A DNA stretch of 64,000 bases. Origin: Deltaproteobacteria bacterium (GTDB lineage Bacteria; Myxococcota; XYA12-FULL-58-9). Shown here in pieces: positions 16,207 through 24,918 of the stretch; position 1 is the stretch's first letter, and each line of letters opens with the position of its first letter. The stretch covers positions 1-64,000 of the forward strand of contig JACRCV010000116.1 in assembly GCA_016218825.1 (NCBI GenBank). Reading direction: 5' to 3'. The notes under the pieces were generated by a model. It was given only the letters and a program-made list of their open reading frames with translations. It was not told the origin of the DNA and did no database searches. The translations under genes and the position numbers were made by a program.

Positions 16207-19200
16207 CTACGGCGCGGCGAGCGGCGTCACCGTCGCGGTGACCCCTGCTGTCCAGCGCTTGAACTCGTCGGTGTAGTACTCATACACCCGACTCGCGGGT
16301 GCGGTGTACTTGCCGGGGACCGCGGCGACCACCGAGATCGGCAGCGACACCTTCTCTTTGGCCTTCAGCTGCCGCCAATAGAGCACCACCTCGCGCCCCA
16401 ACACCTCGTAGGCCGCGATCTTCCCCGACTTCACCAGCTCCTTGAGCTGGTCATGCCGCACCTCGAGGCCGCCCGGGACGCCGACGATGGCGACCGGCAT
16501 CGGCACCGCGGCGTCGGTGATGTTGGCGACGTCGACGCGGATCTCGGTGGTCTTGCCCTCGGTCACCACCGCGTCACTGAGCTTGGTGTCGAGCGCCAGC
16601 TTGGTCTTGTCGCTCGAGGCCGGCGTCACCGCATGGTACTTGAAGCTCGCGGCGTACGGCATCGCGGCGCCGGCGCTCATCCTCACCTCCACCACGTGCT
16701 TGCCGGCGGTCAAGACCGCGGCGAGGCTCGGCAGCGTCAACACCCCCTCGGTCTCCGAGGTGAACGCCACCGCGTCGGCGACCGGCTTGCCGTCGAGCAG
16801 CAGCTGCAACGAGCCGCCGCCCTTCGGGCGGGCGCGGGCGCCGTCGTAGGCGACGATGGCCTTGAGCGCCAGCACCGTCGCCTGCGTCGAGCTGAAGCGA
16901 CCGCCCTCGCATTGAGCGGTGAGGAAGCGGATCGCCTTCTCGACCTCGCCGGCGTGCGCCGGGTCCTTGAGCCAGGCGAGGGTCGCGAGCGCGGTGGTCT
17001 CGATGAGCAAGGCGCTGCCGCCGGACTGGGTGATGCTGGTGTGGGCGCCGTCGACCGCGCCGTCCGTGTTCTGCTTGGCGGCGAGCTTCTGCATCAGGGC
17101 GCGCGCGGTCTCCTTGTCGCCGGCGGCGGCGGAGACGTTGGCGGCGAGGGCGACGACGTACGAGTCGTTGCTGCGGCTCGCGATCTTCTTCAACGCCGCG
17201 GCCTCCTTCTCCAGACCCTGCTCGCCGGCCTCCGCGAGGGCCCAGGTGATGTAGGCGTTGGTGGTCTCGGCCGGGGCGCCGCCGAACGAGTCGAGGGCGC
17301 GTTGGTTGCGCTGAAAGCCGCCGTTGCCGTCCTTGCGCTTGAAGAGCCAGTCGCGGGTGCGCTCGACCATCTTGGTGTCGACCATCGCGAGCTTGGCGCG
17401 CTTCATGTCGGCGAACTCCATGATGCCGTAGGCGGTCAGGGCCTCGTGCCCCGGCGAGCTGCCGCCGAACCACTCGTAGCCCTTGTCCTGGCACTCGAAG
17501 CTCGCCAGGCGCTGGTAGCCGCGCTGCAACAGCTCGCCGGAGCGCTTGATGATCTCCGGATCCACCCCCTGATGGGTGGTGAAGTACTGCTGCGCCATCG
17601 TCAGCGGGTAGTTGGACGAGCTGGTCTGCTCGAAGCAACCGTTCGGCTCCTGCATCAGCCGGGTCAGGGCCTGGGTGAGGTTGCCGAGCGGCGTCGGGAA
17701 CAAGGTCACCTCGGTGACCAGGCTGCCTTGGACCATGCTCGTCGGGACCTCGATCTCCATCTTCGCCGCCGCCCTGGCGTCGACCATGCCGCTCTTGGCG
17801 ATGGTGACCGGGAAGCCGAGCGGTCGCACGTCCAGCGTCCGCGTGACCTTGTCGCTGTACCCCCCGGCGTCGGCCGCGGCGACGATGTCCGAGGTGCCGA
17901 CGAAGCTGCCGACCGCGATCTCGAGGAGACGGCGGCCACGGCTGTTGGCTTTGACCAAGATCTTGCTCACCGCGTCGCCGACGGGAATGCCCTTGGCGGC
18001 GGTGACGTCGAGGTGCACGTCGTTGATGTCGGTCGCGGTGCCGTTGACGAGGGCGATGGGGAGTTGGATCACGTCCTTCGAGGTCACCTGCAGCGGCACC
18101 TTGGGCTCGATGTAGAACGGCTGCACCGACTTGACGCTCGCGGTCTCCATGCCGATAGCACCCGCGGGCGTGAACCCGTCCGCCGCCACCCGAAACGCGG
18201 TGACCGCGTCGGACATGTCGAAGGTGAAGCTGCCCTTGCCGGTCTTGGCGTCGGTGCGCAGCCCGGCGTTCCAGTACAAGGTCTCGGCGAAGTCGATGCG
18301 GTCGTTGGGCTTGCGGTCCGGGCGCGCCAGATGGGCGTACTCGCGCACGTAGGCGAAGTTGCCGGCCTGCGGGGCCTCGTCGTCCGCCGCGAACAGTCGC
18401 TCGTCCATCTCGCGCTTCTTGGCGCCGCGCGCCGCGCGGGCGACGTCTTCCTTGGCGAGCTGCGGCTTCGCCATCATCTTGTTCTCGGCCATCGGCGCCG
18501 CGGCCACTTTCGCCGGCGGTTGCTGGGCGTCTTTGGCCTTCGGCGCCGGTGCGGGGCGGTCGGCGGCGGCGCGGGCGGGGGCGCGGCCCGGGGCGCGGGG
18601 GGCCATCGCCGGGGGCGCCGCGGGCATCGGCCGAGCCATCGCCGGCATCGCCGCGCCTTCGGCGGCAGCCATCGGCGCCTCGGGTGCGAACATCTCCCCC
18701 GCCTCTTCAAAACGGGCCACCGGCCGCGGCGGCGGCACGACGATGGCGAGGGCACGGCGGGCGGCGTCGCCGTGGGTCTCGATGAAGGTGACCAGGTTCA
18801 CGAGCGCGAAACGGCGCCAGCCTTGGGTGGCGAGCAGCAGGTCGACCGCGAGCGGGGCTTTGGGGTTCTTGGGGTCGAGGTAGACGTGGGCGTCGGCGAG
18901 CTCTTTGACCTCGGGCTCGAGGAAGACCATGGCCGGCAGGCGCGGCGCCTGTTCGCGCTTCTCGATCATCTCGAGGACGCTGTCGTCGGTGACGGTGATG
19001 CCGACGGTGGCCGAGAGCGGCGTGCCCTTGGCGTCGGTGGTCGCCACGTCGATCTTCACCTTGCCGCCCGGCACGTAGCTGTCACGGTCGGCCTTCAAGG
19101 TCACGACGACCGACTTCGCGGGTTGCCGAAACACCAAGCGCTCGGCGAGCGGCTTGTGGTCCGCGTCCCACAAGGTCGCGATCAGGACGCCGTCGACGTT

Positions 19201-20454
19201 CGAGGGCAGCGACAGGCTGACGTCGAAGAGCTCGCCGACCGCCGCGCCACGGTTGAAGAAGCCGCCGCTGCCGATGGTCACCGCCTTCGACGACAGCTGG
19301 GTCTCGCGTTGGCTGAGGGTCAGGGTGTAGGTGCCGGTCCTGTTGGCGCCGACCTTGAAGAGCGCCGCGCCGTTCTTCGGGATGACCTCGAGGGCGGCGG
19401 CGAGCACCGCGCCTTCGGTCTTGGCGGCGGGGAGAGCGTAGGTGGTCTTGATGCCGGTGGGCGCCAAGATCTTGAGCTTGTAGCTGTGCCCCTTCGCCGG
19501 CGTGAAGGTCACCTTGCCGCGGCCTTCGTGCTCGGTCTTGAAGGTCGCGAGCGCGGCGCCGCTCTCGTCGACCACCGCGGCCTCGATGTCGGCAGGCTTC
19601 TTCGCCGGGGTCCTGGCCTCGACGTAGACGCGGCAGGGAACGCCGACGACGAGGTCGCCGCCCTCGGGGTAGAGGGCGACGTCGACCGTCTGCAACAGGA
19701 TCGGAATCGTCTTGGTCGCGGTCTCGACGACCCCGCCGTCCTCGATGGTCATCGCCAGCGTGCCCTCGCCGCGCTCGATGTCCTTGGGGAGCTGGAAGCT
19801 GGTCGTGGCGTTGCCGCCGAGGTCGACCTTGCTCGTGCCGGAGTAGACCTCGCGGTCGTCGACGCGGGCCGAGACCGTGACCTTGGCGCCCTTGGGGATG
19901 CCGCCTTCGGCGCGCTCGGTGTGGAGCGTGGCGAACACCGAGTCGCCCGGGCCGTAGCCGTCGCGGGCGAATTGGATCTGGCTCTTCAAGCGCGGCGCCC
20001 GATACACCCGGACGTCGAACTTGCGCTCCGCCGGCGACATCCCGGTCGGGGTCACGGTGACGCTGTACTCGCCGCCCGCGAGGCCTTCCGGCACCGGCCA
20101 AGCGAACGCGGTCACGCCCTCCTGGGAGTTGGCGCCGCCGCTGGCGATCACGTCGCCTTTGGGGCCTTTGATCTGCACCGGGATCCAGGCGCCGGCCGGC
20201 CAGGGCTCGCGACTCCCGGCCTTCAGGGTCACGGCGCGGACGTAGACGGTCTCGCCGATCTTATAGATGGGCTTGTCGGTGCTGACGTGCGTCAGGTAGC
20301 GCTCGCTGCCGCCGAGCGCATCGCTCGACACCGGGTAGGTCGGACCGTTCGCGACCGGCGCGTCGTTCTTGGCCTGCGCTTCGAGACACGCGTAGAGACC
20401 GAGGCTGAGCAAGGCGCTCGCAAAGCTCGCGGCGAGGAAAGACTTCTTCGACAT
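16207..20454 (-). CDS. Alpha-2-macroglobulin family lipoprotein with thioester
   Basis: A 1415-residue periplasmic protease-trap-like protein. The leader ends in LYAC (Cys23), a plausible lipobox. MG2-type sequence (TDKPIYKIGETVYV) opens the mature protein. The reactive thioester motif CFEQ is at 940-943, followed by the alpha-helical TED domain (NQRALDSFGGAPAETTNAYI). The family entraps proteases by forming a covalent bond through the Cys-Gln thioester. An unusual Ala/Pro/Met-rich, charged low-complexity insertion occurs at about residues 570-660. Bacterial homologues often sit next to pbpC; here there is none. GGGAGGTC precedes the ATG. It is divergent from mnmE across 192 bp. Confidence 0.9.
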   Translation of the reverse strand: MSKKSFLAASFASALLSLGLYACLEAQAKNDAPVANGPTYPVSSDALGGSERYLTHVSTDKPIYKIGETVYVRAVTLKAGSREPWPAGAWIPVQIKGPKGDVIASGGANSQEGVTAFAWPVPEGLAGGEYSVTVTPTGMSPAERKFDVRVYRAPRLKSQIQFARDGYGPGDSVFATLHTERAEGGIPKGAKVTVSARVDDREVYSGTSKVDLGGNATTSFQLPKDIERGEGTLAMTIEDGGVVETATKTIPILLQTVDVALYPEGGDLVVGVPCRVYVEARTPAKKPADIEAAVVDESGAALATFKTEHEGRGKVTFTPAKGHSYKLKILAPTGIKTTYALPAAKTEGAVLAAALEVIPKNGAALFKVGANRTGTYTLTLSQRETQLSSKAVTIGSGGFFNRGAAVGELFDVSLSLPSNVDGVLIATLWDADHKPLAERLVFRQPAKSVVVTLKADRDSYVPGGKVKIDVATTDAKGTPLSATVGITVTDDSVLEMIEKREQAPRLPAMVFLEPEVKELADAHVYLDPKNPKAPLAVDLLLATQGWRRFALVNLVTFIETHGDAARRALAIVVPPPRPVARFEEAGEMFAPEAPMAAAEGAAMPAMARPMPAAPPAMAPRAPGRAPARAAADRPAPAPKAKDAQQPPAKVAAAPMAENKMMAKPQLAKEDVARAARGAKKREMDERLFAADDEAPQAGNFAYVREYAHLARPDRKPNDRIDFAETLYWNAGLRTDAKTGKGSFTFDMSDAVTAFRVAADGFTPAGAIGMETASVKSVQPFYIEPKVPLQVTSKDVIQLPIALVNGTATDINDVHLDVTAAKGIPVGDAVSKILVKANSRGRRLLEIAVGSFVGTSDIVAAADAGGYSDKVTRTLDVRPLGFPVTIAKSGMVDARAAAKMEIEVPTSMVQGSLVTEVTLFPTPLGNLTQALTRLMQEPNGCFEQTSSSNYPLTMAQQYFTTHQGVDPEIIKRSGELLQRGYQRLASFECQDKGYEWFGGSSPGHEALTAYGIMEFADMKRAKLAMVDTKMVERTRDWLFKRKDGNGGFQRNQRALDSFGGAPAETTNAYITWALAEAGEQGLEKEAAALKKIASRSNDSYVVALAANVSAAAGDKETARALMQKLAAKQNTDGAVDGAHTSITQSGGSALLIETTALATLAWLKDPAHAGEVEKAIRFLTAQCEGGRFSSTQATVLALKAIVAYDGARARPKGGGSLQLLLDGKPVADAVAFTSETEGVLTLPSLAAVLTAGKHVVEVRMSAGAAMPYAASFKYHAVTPASSDKTKLALDTKLSDAVVTEGKTTEIRVDVANITDAAVPMPVAIVGVPGGLEVRHDQLKELVKSGKIAAYEVLGREVVLYWRQLKAKEKVSLPISVVAAVPGKYTAPASRVYEYYTDEFKRWTAGVTATVTPLAAP

Positions 20455-20646
20455 GAGGACCTCCCGTTACCGTGGTCATGAGTATCGCGGCGTGACACCG
20501 TACGTCAGGGCGCCTTGCGGAACAACTCCGGCTTTCACGTTTGCCATCGGTCACCCTGCTCGATTGCGGCGTTGGTCGGGGCAGGTGCGATTTGTGGGCA
20601 GCCGAGAGGTGACGAGCCGGTGCGGCGCGTGCTAGACAGCGCCGTC

Positions 20647-22137
20647 ATGCTCGCAAAAACGCGCTCGCTTCACGACACCATCGTCGCCTGCGCCACCCCG
20701 CCCGGCAGCGGCGCCATCGGCATCGTGCGCCTCTCCGGCCCCGCGGCGCGGGAGATCGGACGGACGCTGTCGCCCCGCCCCGAGCCGGTCACCAGCCACC
20801 TGATGGTTCACACGACCATCCACGCCCAAGACGGCCGGGTCCTCGATGATGGCCTCGTCGTCGAGATGCACGCCCCCCACTCCTACACCGGCGAGGACTC
20901 GGTCGAGCTCCACCTGCACGGCTCCATCGCCGTCACCCAAGCCGTCATCGATGCCTGCATCGCCGGCGGTGCGCGGATGGCCGAGCCGGGCGAGTACACC
21001 CTGCGCGCCTTCCTGAACGGACGCCTGGACCTGGTCCAAGCCGAAGCCGTCGCCGACCTCATCGCCGCCCGCTCCGACCTCCAACGCGACGTCGCCGCCC
21101 GCCACCTCGAAGGCGAGCTCAGCCGCCAGCTCCACGCCCTCCTCACACCCCTCGAAACCATCCTCGCAAACTGGCGCGCCCACCTCGACTTCCCCGAACA
21201 AACCGGCGACGGCGGGGTCACGGCAGACCAAGCAGCCAAGATAGACGATGTTGGTTGTAAGATACAATCAATAGCGTCGAACTCACGTGGCAAGCTGCGC
21301 AGCGGGCTGCGGGTGGTGTTGTGTGGGGCGCCGAACGCGGGCAAGTCGACGTTGTTGAATGCGTGGGCGGGGGAGGAGCGGGTGATTGTCGACTCTGATC
21401 CTGGGACGACGCGGGATCCGGTCGAGGTCGAGCTCTTCGACGGCCCGATCCGATGGTCGGTGTGTGACACGGCTGGGATCCGAGGCGACGCCAAAGGAGT
21501 CGAAGCACGAGGCGTGACGATGGCGATGGATCGGATCCGAAGCGCCGACGTAGCGGTGTGGCTAGTGGCGGCTCCGGAGCCAGTCTGGCCCGGTCGGGAC
21601 CTGGATCCTCTTTGCGGTTACGCGACCACACGGTCGCGCCCGCCGGTACCGCAGCGCGGAGGCGAAGCCGCGAGCGCGAGGAACGCAAGAAAGGGCGCGG
21701 AACGATCAGCTCACTACGAAACCGGGCTAGCAGCTGTCCCTATGATCGTCGTCGGCACCAAGGCTGACCTCGCACCGCCCCTCGTCCGGAGAATGATCGA
21801 GACCGAGAGCCGCGAGCGGCGCTTGAAGTTCCTGGGTTGGGTCTCGTCGCGCTCCGGGGACGGGCTCGCAGCGATCCGCGAGGCGATCGTCGGCGGCCTC
21901 ATGGCCCCGGTCGACGCCGGCGTCCCGGTGCTCGTCCGGCAGCGACACATCGAAGCGTTCGCGAATGCCGGTCGCGCTATCAGCAATCTTCAGGCCGCTA
22001 TTCGGGAGGGGTTGTCGCTCGATCTCCTGTGTGTCGAGCTCGAGGAGGCCTGTGGGTGTCTGGGCGCGGTGTTGGGGCGGGACGTGGACCAGGCGGTCTT
22101 GGACCGGATCTTCTCCGAGTTCTGTCTGGGCAAATAG
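20647..22137 (+). CDS. mnmE: tRNA modification GTPase MnmE with in-frame repeat insertion
   Basis: MnmE, with MnmG, installs cmnm5/nm5 groups on wobble U34 of tRNAs. The N-terminal THF-binding domain begins HDTIVACATPPGSGAIGIVR. The G domain has G1 GAPNAGKS (227-234), the TTRD motif, G3 DTAG (274-277) and G4 TKAD (371-374; Asn of NKxD replaced by Thr). The C-terminus ends FCLGK with the catalytic Cys of the FC(I/L)GK signature. Length is 496 residues against a family norm near 450-460. The excess is a repeat element (copy 4) read as residues ~323-356, between G3 and G4. The frame is intact, so the gene is probably functional, with the extra peptide in a surface loop. The ATG at 20647 is chosen because it places HDTI at the family position. 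mnmG starts 5 nt after the stop. Confidence 0.93.
   Translation: MLAKTRSLHDTIVACATPPGSGAIGIVRLSGPAAREIGRTLSPRPEPVTSHLMVHTTIHAQDGRVLDDGLVVEMHAPHSYTGEDSVELHLHGSIAVTQAVIDACIAGGARMAEPGEYTLRAFLNGRLDLVQAEAVADLIAARSDLQRDVAARHLEGELSRQLHALLTPLETILANWRAHLDFPEQTGDGGVTADQAAKIDDVGCKIQSIASNSRGKLRSGLRVVLCGAPNAGKSTLLNAWAGEERVIVDSDPGTTRDPVEVELFDGPIRWSVCDTAGIRGDAKGVEARGVTMAMDRIRSADVAVWLVAAPEPVWPGRDLDPLCGYATTRSRPPVPQRGGEAASARNARKGAERSAHYETGLAAVPMIVVGTKADLAPPLVRRMIETESRERRLKFLGWVSSRSGDGLAAIREAIVGGLMAPVDAGVPVLVRQRHIEAFANAGRAISNLQAAIREGLSLDLLCVELEEACGCLGAVLGRDVDQAVLDRIFSEFCLGK
21614..21714 (-). repeat. 101-nt palindromic element, copy 4, inside mnmE
   Basis: Reverse orientation; the 70-nt core is identical to copies 1-3, and both outer flanks (GTGAGCTGAT at 21714 and the GTGTGGTCG right end) are conserved, fixing the element's edges. 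It contributes about 34 codons to the GTPase domain and is read in the same frame as copy 3. Confidence 0.9.
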
Positions 22138-22142
22138 CGCCG

Positions 22143-24014
22143 ATGATCTTCGACGTCGTCGTGGTGGGTGCGGGACACGCGGGCTGTGAGGCGGCGCTTG
22201 CGGCGTCGAGACTCGGCGCCCGGGTTGCGCTCGTGACGCTGCGGCGGGACCGGATCGCACAGATGAGCTGCAATCCAGCCATCGGGGGCGTCGGCAAGGG
22301 CCATCTGGTTCGCGAAATCGATGCGCTGGGGGGCGCGATGGGGCGAGTGGCAGACGCCACCGGCATTCAGTTCCGGCGCTTGAACGCCAGCCGCGGACCC
22401 GCCGTTCAGTCCACGCGCTGCCAATCCGACTCCGACCTCTACCGCGAAGCGATGACCGCCATGATCGCGGACGCCCCCGGGGTGACGCTCGTCGAAGATG
22501 AAGTCTCCGAGGTCCTGGTCGAGGCCGGGACCGTCCGTGGCGTGGTCGGGATGCGATCCAGAACCCTCCAGGCGCGGGCGGTGGTCGTAACCACTGGAAC
22601 TTTCTTGAATGGTCTGTGTCATGTCGGGGCGGAGCAGTTTCGGGCCGGGCGGATGGGCGACGCCGTTGCGACGCACTTGTCTGATTCATTGAGGAAACTC
22701 GGCGTGGAGCTCCTCCGCTTCAAGACCGGGACCACGCCGCGGCTCGACGTCGCGAGCATCAATTGGAATATCCTAGAGAAACAGACCGGAGACGACCCAC
22801 GTCCTCGCTTCTCTTTTGACGAGGTCGAGAACGCGCTGCCGCAGGTTTGTTGCCACGTCACCTACACCAACCCGGGCACCCACGAGATCATACGCGCGAA
22901 CCTCTCCCGCTCGCCGTTGTATCAAGGTGTAATCAAGGGGCTAGGTCCGCGGTATTGCCCGTCTATCGAAGACAAGGTCGTGCGGTTTGCGGACCGGGAC
23001 CGGCATCAGATCTTTCTGGAGCCGGAGGGCTTGACCTCGAACCGCATCTACCCGAACGGCCTGTCCACCAGCCTCCCCCGCGACGTTCAGGACGCCTTCC
23101 TCCGCACCCTCCCCGGCCTCGAGAAGGCCGTCGTACTTCAGCACGGGTACGCGGTCGAGTACGACTTCGCGCCGCCCACCCAGCTCACCGCCGCGCTGAT
23201 GGTCAAGAAGGTCCCAGGGCTCTTCCTGGCCGGGCAAATCAACGGCACCTCCGGCTACGAAGAAGCGGGCGCCCAGGGGCTCGTCGCCGGGCTCAACGCG
23301 GTGCGCTTCGACGGCCGGCAGGAGCCGGCGATACTCACCAGAAAAGACGCGTACATCGGTGTCATGATCGACGACCTCGTGACCCGCGGCGTGGACGAGC
23401 CCTACCGCGTCTTCACCTCCCGCGCCGAGCACCGGCTCACCCTGCGCGAGAGCAACGCCGAAGAGCGGCTCTGGCGCCTGGCAAGCGACTGGGGCCTGCT
23501 GCCGCCCGAACGACTCCAGCGCGCCACCGTGCGTCACGACGCCATCCAGGCATTGCGACTCTTGCTCGAACGCTCGACAATCAGCGCGTCGTTCTGCGAG
23601 GAGCTCGGGGTGGACGCGACCACGCGCAGCGGCACCGGCGCCACGACCATTCTTCGAAGTCCGGGCGTGCATCTCGACGACGTCCTCGCGGCGATCGACC
23701 CCGACGGCACCCTCGGCACCGACTCCTGGGCCGCCCCGGTGCGGACCCTCGTGGAGGAGGAGATCAAGTATCACGGCTACATCGAGCGCGAGCGCCGCGC
23801 AATCGATAGGCTTCAGGAGCTGGAGGCGGTGAAGCTCCCCGCCTCGCTGAACTACGCGGAGACGCCCGGGTTGTCGCGGGAGGTCCGGGAGAAGCTCACG
23901 GCCGTCAGGCCCGGAACTCTGGGTCAGGCGAGCCGGGTCCCGGGGATCACGCCCGCCGCGCTCGCGCTGTTGCGGGTCCACGTGCAGCGGATCGCGCGCA
24001 AGCCGGCGCTGTGA
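22143..24014 (+). CDS. mnmG: tRNA uridine-5-carboxymethylaminomethyl modification enzyme MnmG (GidA)
   Basis: FAD-dependent partner of MnmE in wobble-uridine modification. At 623 residues it matches the family length. The N-terminus MIFDVVVVGAGHAGCEAALA holds the dinucleotide-binding GxGxxG; SCNPAIGGVGKGHLVREIDA is the MnmG signature; and the C-terminal part has the conserved RAEHRLTLRESNA and the helical tRNA-binding region (IERERRAIDRLQELE). The ATG at 22143 lies 5 nt after the mnmE stop, indicating one transcript. Downstream come two parS sites, then rsmG. Nothing odd in the sequence. Confidence 0.96.
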   Translation: MIFDVVVVGAGHAGCEAALAASRLGARVALVTLRRDRIAQMSCNPAIGGVGKGHLVREIDALGGAMGRVADATGIQFRRLNASRGPAVQSTRCQSDSDLYREAMTAMIADAPGVTLVEDEVSEVLVEAGTVRGVVGMRSRTLQARAVVVTTGTFLNGLCHVGAEQFRAGRMGDAVATHLSDSLRKLGVELLRFKTGTTPRLDVASINWNILEKQTGDDPRPRFSFDEVENALPQVCCHVTYTNPGTHEIIRANLSRSPLYQGVIKGLGPRYCPSIEDKVVRFADRDRHQIFLEPEGLTSNRIYPNGLSTSLPRDVQDAFLRTLPGLEKAVVLQHGYAVEYDFAPPTQLTAALMVKKVPGLFLAGQINGTSGYEEAGAQGLVAGLNAVRFDGRQEPAILTRKDAYIGVMIDDLVTRGVDEPYRVFTSRAEHRLTLRESNAEERLWRLASDWGLLPPERLQRATVRHDAIQALRLLLERSTISASFCEELGVDATTRSGTGATTILRSPGVHLDDVLAAIDPDGTLGTDSWAAPVRTLVEEEIKYHGYIERERRAIDRLQELEAVKLPASLNYAETPGLSREVREKLTAVRPGTLGQASRVPGITPAALALLRVHVQRIARKPAL

Positions 24015-24030
24015 GGTTTCACGTGAAAAC
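24015..24030. promoter_or_regulatory. Degenerate parS-like site
   Basis: GGTTTCACGTGAAAAC matches the parS consensus at 13 of 16 positions, including the central GTTTCACGTGAAA. It overlaps the end of mnmG by no more than the stop codon region and lies 1 nt from the perfect site. It probably binds ParB more weakly. Confidence 0.65.
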
Positions 24031-24031
24031 A

Positions 24032-24047
24032 TGTTTCACGTGAAACA
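24032..24047. promoter_or_regulatory. parS: parS centromere site (perfect consensus)
   Basis: TGTTTCACGTGAAACA is identical to the bacterial chromosomal parS consensus. ParB binds it, loads and slides as a CTP-dependent clamp, and ParA moves the complex. Placement between mnmG and rsmG, just before parA-parB, is the classical origin-proximal arrangement. Confidence 0.95.
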
Positions 24048-24059
24048 ACCGAGGAGTCC

Positions 24060-24656
24060 ATGAGTGAGGCGTTGCGCTCGGCGATCGCCGACCTCGAGCT
24101 CGAAGACCCGGACCGGGTGGTCGGTCTGCTCGCGGCCCATTGGGCGCTCGTCAAGACGTGGAACGAGAGGGTCAACCTCACTTCGATCCTCGACGACGGT
24201 GAAGCGGCGTGGCTCCATTATCGCGACAGTCTGGAGGCGCTCCGGGTTTTGGTTCCCGGCGAGGTGGTCGATCTCGGGTCGGGGGCGGGGTATCCGGGGA
24301 TTCCCCTCGCGATCGCAGAGCCGGGTCGTCGGGTGACGCTGGTTGAGCCGCGGCGCAAGCGGGCGTCGTTTCTGGAGACCGTTGCGGCGCGGCTTGGGCT
24401 TTCGAACGTGGTCGTGGTGGTGGGGCGCTCGGACGACGAGCCGGCGGTGCGGGCGGCGAACGTGGTGACGCGGGCGACGTTCTCGGGGGTGGCCGAGCTC
24501 ACGGCCTGCAAGAAGTGGCTGGCACCTCACGGGGCACCTCACGGGCAGCTCATCGCGTATCGCTCGGCGGCGAGTGGGGATCCGGCGTCGCGGGTGCATC
24601 GTTACGGCCTTCGTGGCGAGCAGCGCATACTCGAGATCTGGACCTCCGTGAGCTGA
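24060..24656 (+). CDS. rsmG: 16S rRNA (guanine-527 N7) methyltransferase RsmG
   Basis: SAM-dependent methyltransferase for 16S rRNA G527 (E. coli numbering). 198 residues. Features: WNERVNLTS near residue 37, the SAM-binding motif [18 protein letters not shown], then [13 protein letters not shown], and the C-terminal [10 protein letters not shown] region where most homologues have 'l....lkpgG'. GAGGAG precedes the ATG. The last two residues and the TGA stop come from repeat copy 5, which starts at 24648. The predicted C-terminus ([11 protein letters not shown]) still aligns with the family's 'ger.l.vi' end, so function should be kept. Confidence 0.94.
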   Translation: MSEALRSAIADLELEDPDRVVGLLAAHWALVKTWNERVNLTSILDDGEAAWLHYRDSLEALRVLVPGEVVDLGSGAGYPGIPLAIAEPGRRVTLVEPRRKRASFLETVAARLGLSNVVVVVGRSDDEPAVRAANVVTRATFSGVAELTACKKWLAPHGAPHGQLIAYRSAASGDPASRVHRYGLRGEQRILEIWTSVS

Positions 24657-24746
24657 TCGTTCCGCGCCCTTTCTTGCGTTCCTCGCGCTCGCGGCTTCGC
24701 CTCCGCTGCAGCACCGGCGGGCGCGACCTTGTTTCCAGGTTCTCGC
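24648..24746 (+). repeat. Palindromic element, copy 5 (99 nt)
   Basis: Same ends as the other copies (GTGAGCTGATCG on the left). The core differs by a 2-nt deletion and a few substitutions around 24700-24715, removing the KpnI-like GGTACC present in the other four. The left end overlaps the rsmG stop codon. Confidence 0.82.
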
Positions 24747-24748
24747 AG

Positions 24749-24813
24749 AGAAGTGCCGCAAAGAAGTGGCCGCAAAGAAGTGGCTGGCACCTCATCGGGG
24801 CACCTCATCGGGG
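24749..24813. repeat. Short tandem repeats and partial duplication of rsmG 3' sequence
   Basis: Immediately after copy 5 there are about three units of AAGAAGTGGCCGCA-like sequence, followed at 24775-24813 by a near-copy of rsmG positions 24511-24546 (AAGAAGTGGCTGGCACCTCA, then a direct repeat of GGGGCACCTCA with an extra T). The copies lie on both sides of the repeat element. This suggests slippage or recombination associated with its insertion. Confidence 0.7.
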
Positions 24814-24918
24814 GGAGGAGCCCGTCTCGAAGGGCGCTCTTTGCTCGCTCTTTGGCCTTGGCAACCTGTCAGGGTTCTGATCTATTGTCGCTCGGTTCCG
24901 GCCGATTGGAGGATGCAG

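Noticed and set aside
16204-20481. 1425-codon open frame opposite alpha-2-macroglobulin
   Set aside because: Same reason; the minus strand has lipobox, MG2 and thioester motifs.
20455-20646. oriC between alpha-2-macroglobulin and mnmE
   Set aside because: No DnaA-box cluster or AT-rich unwinding region seen.
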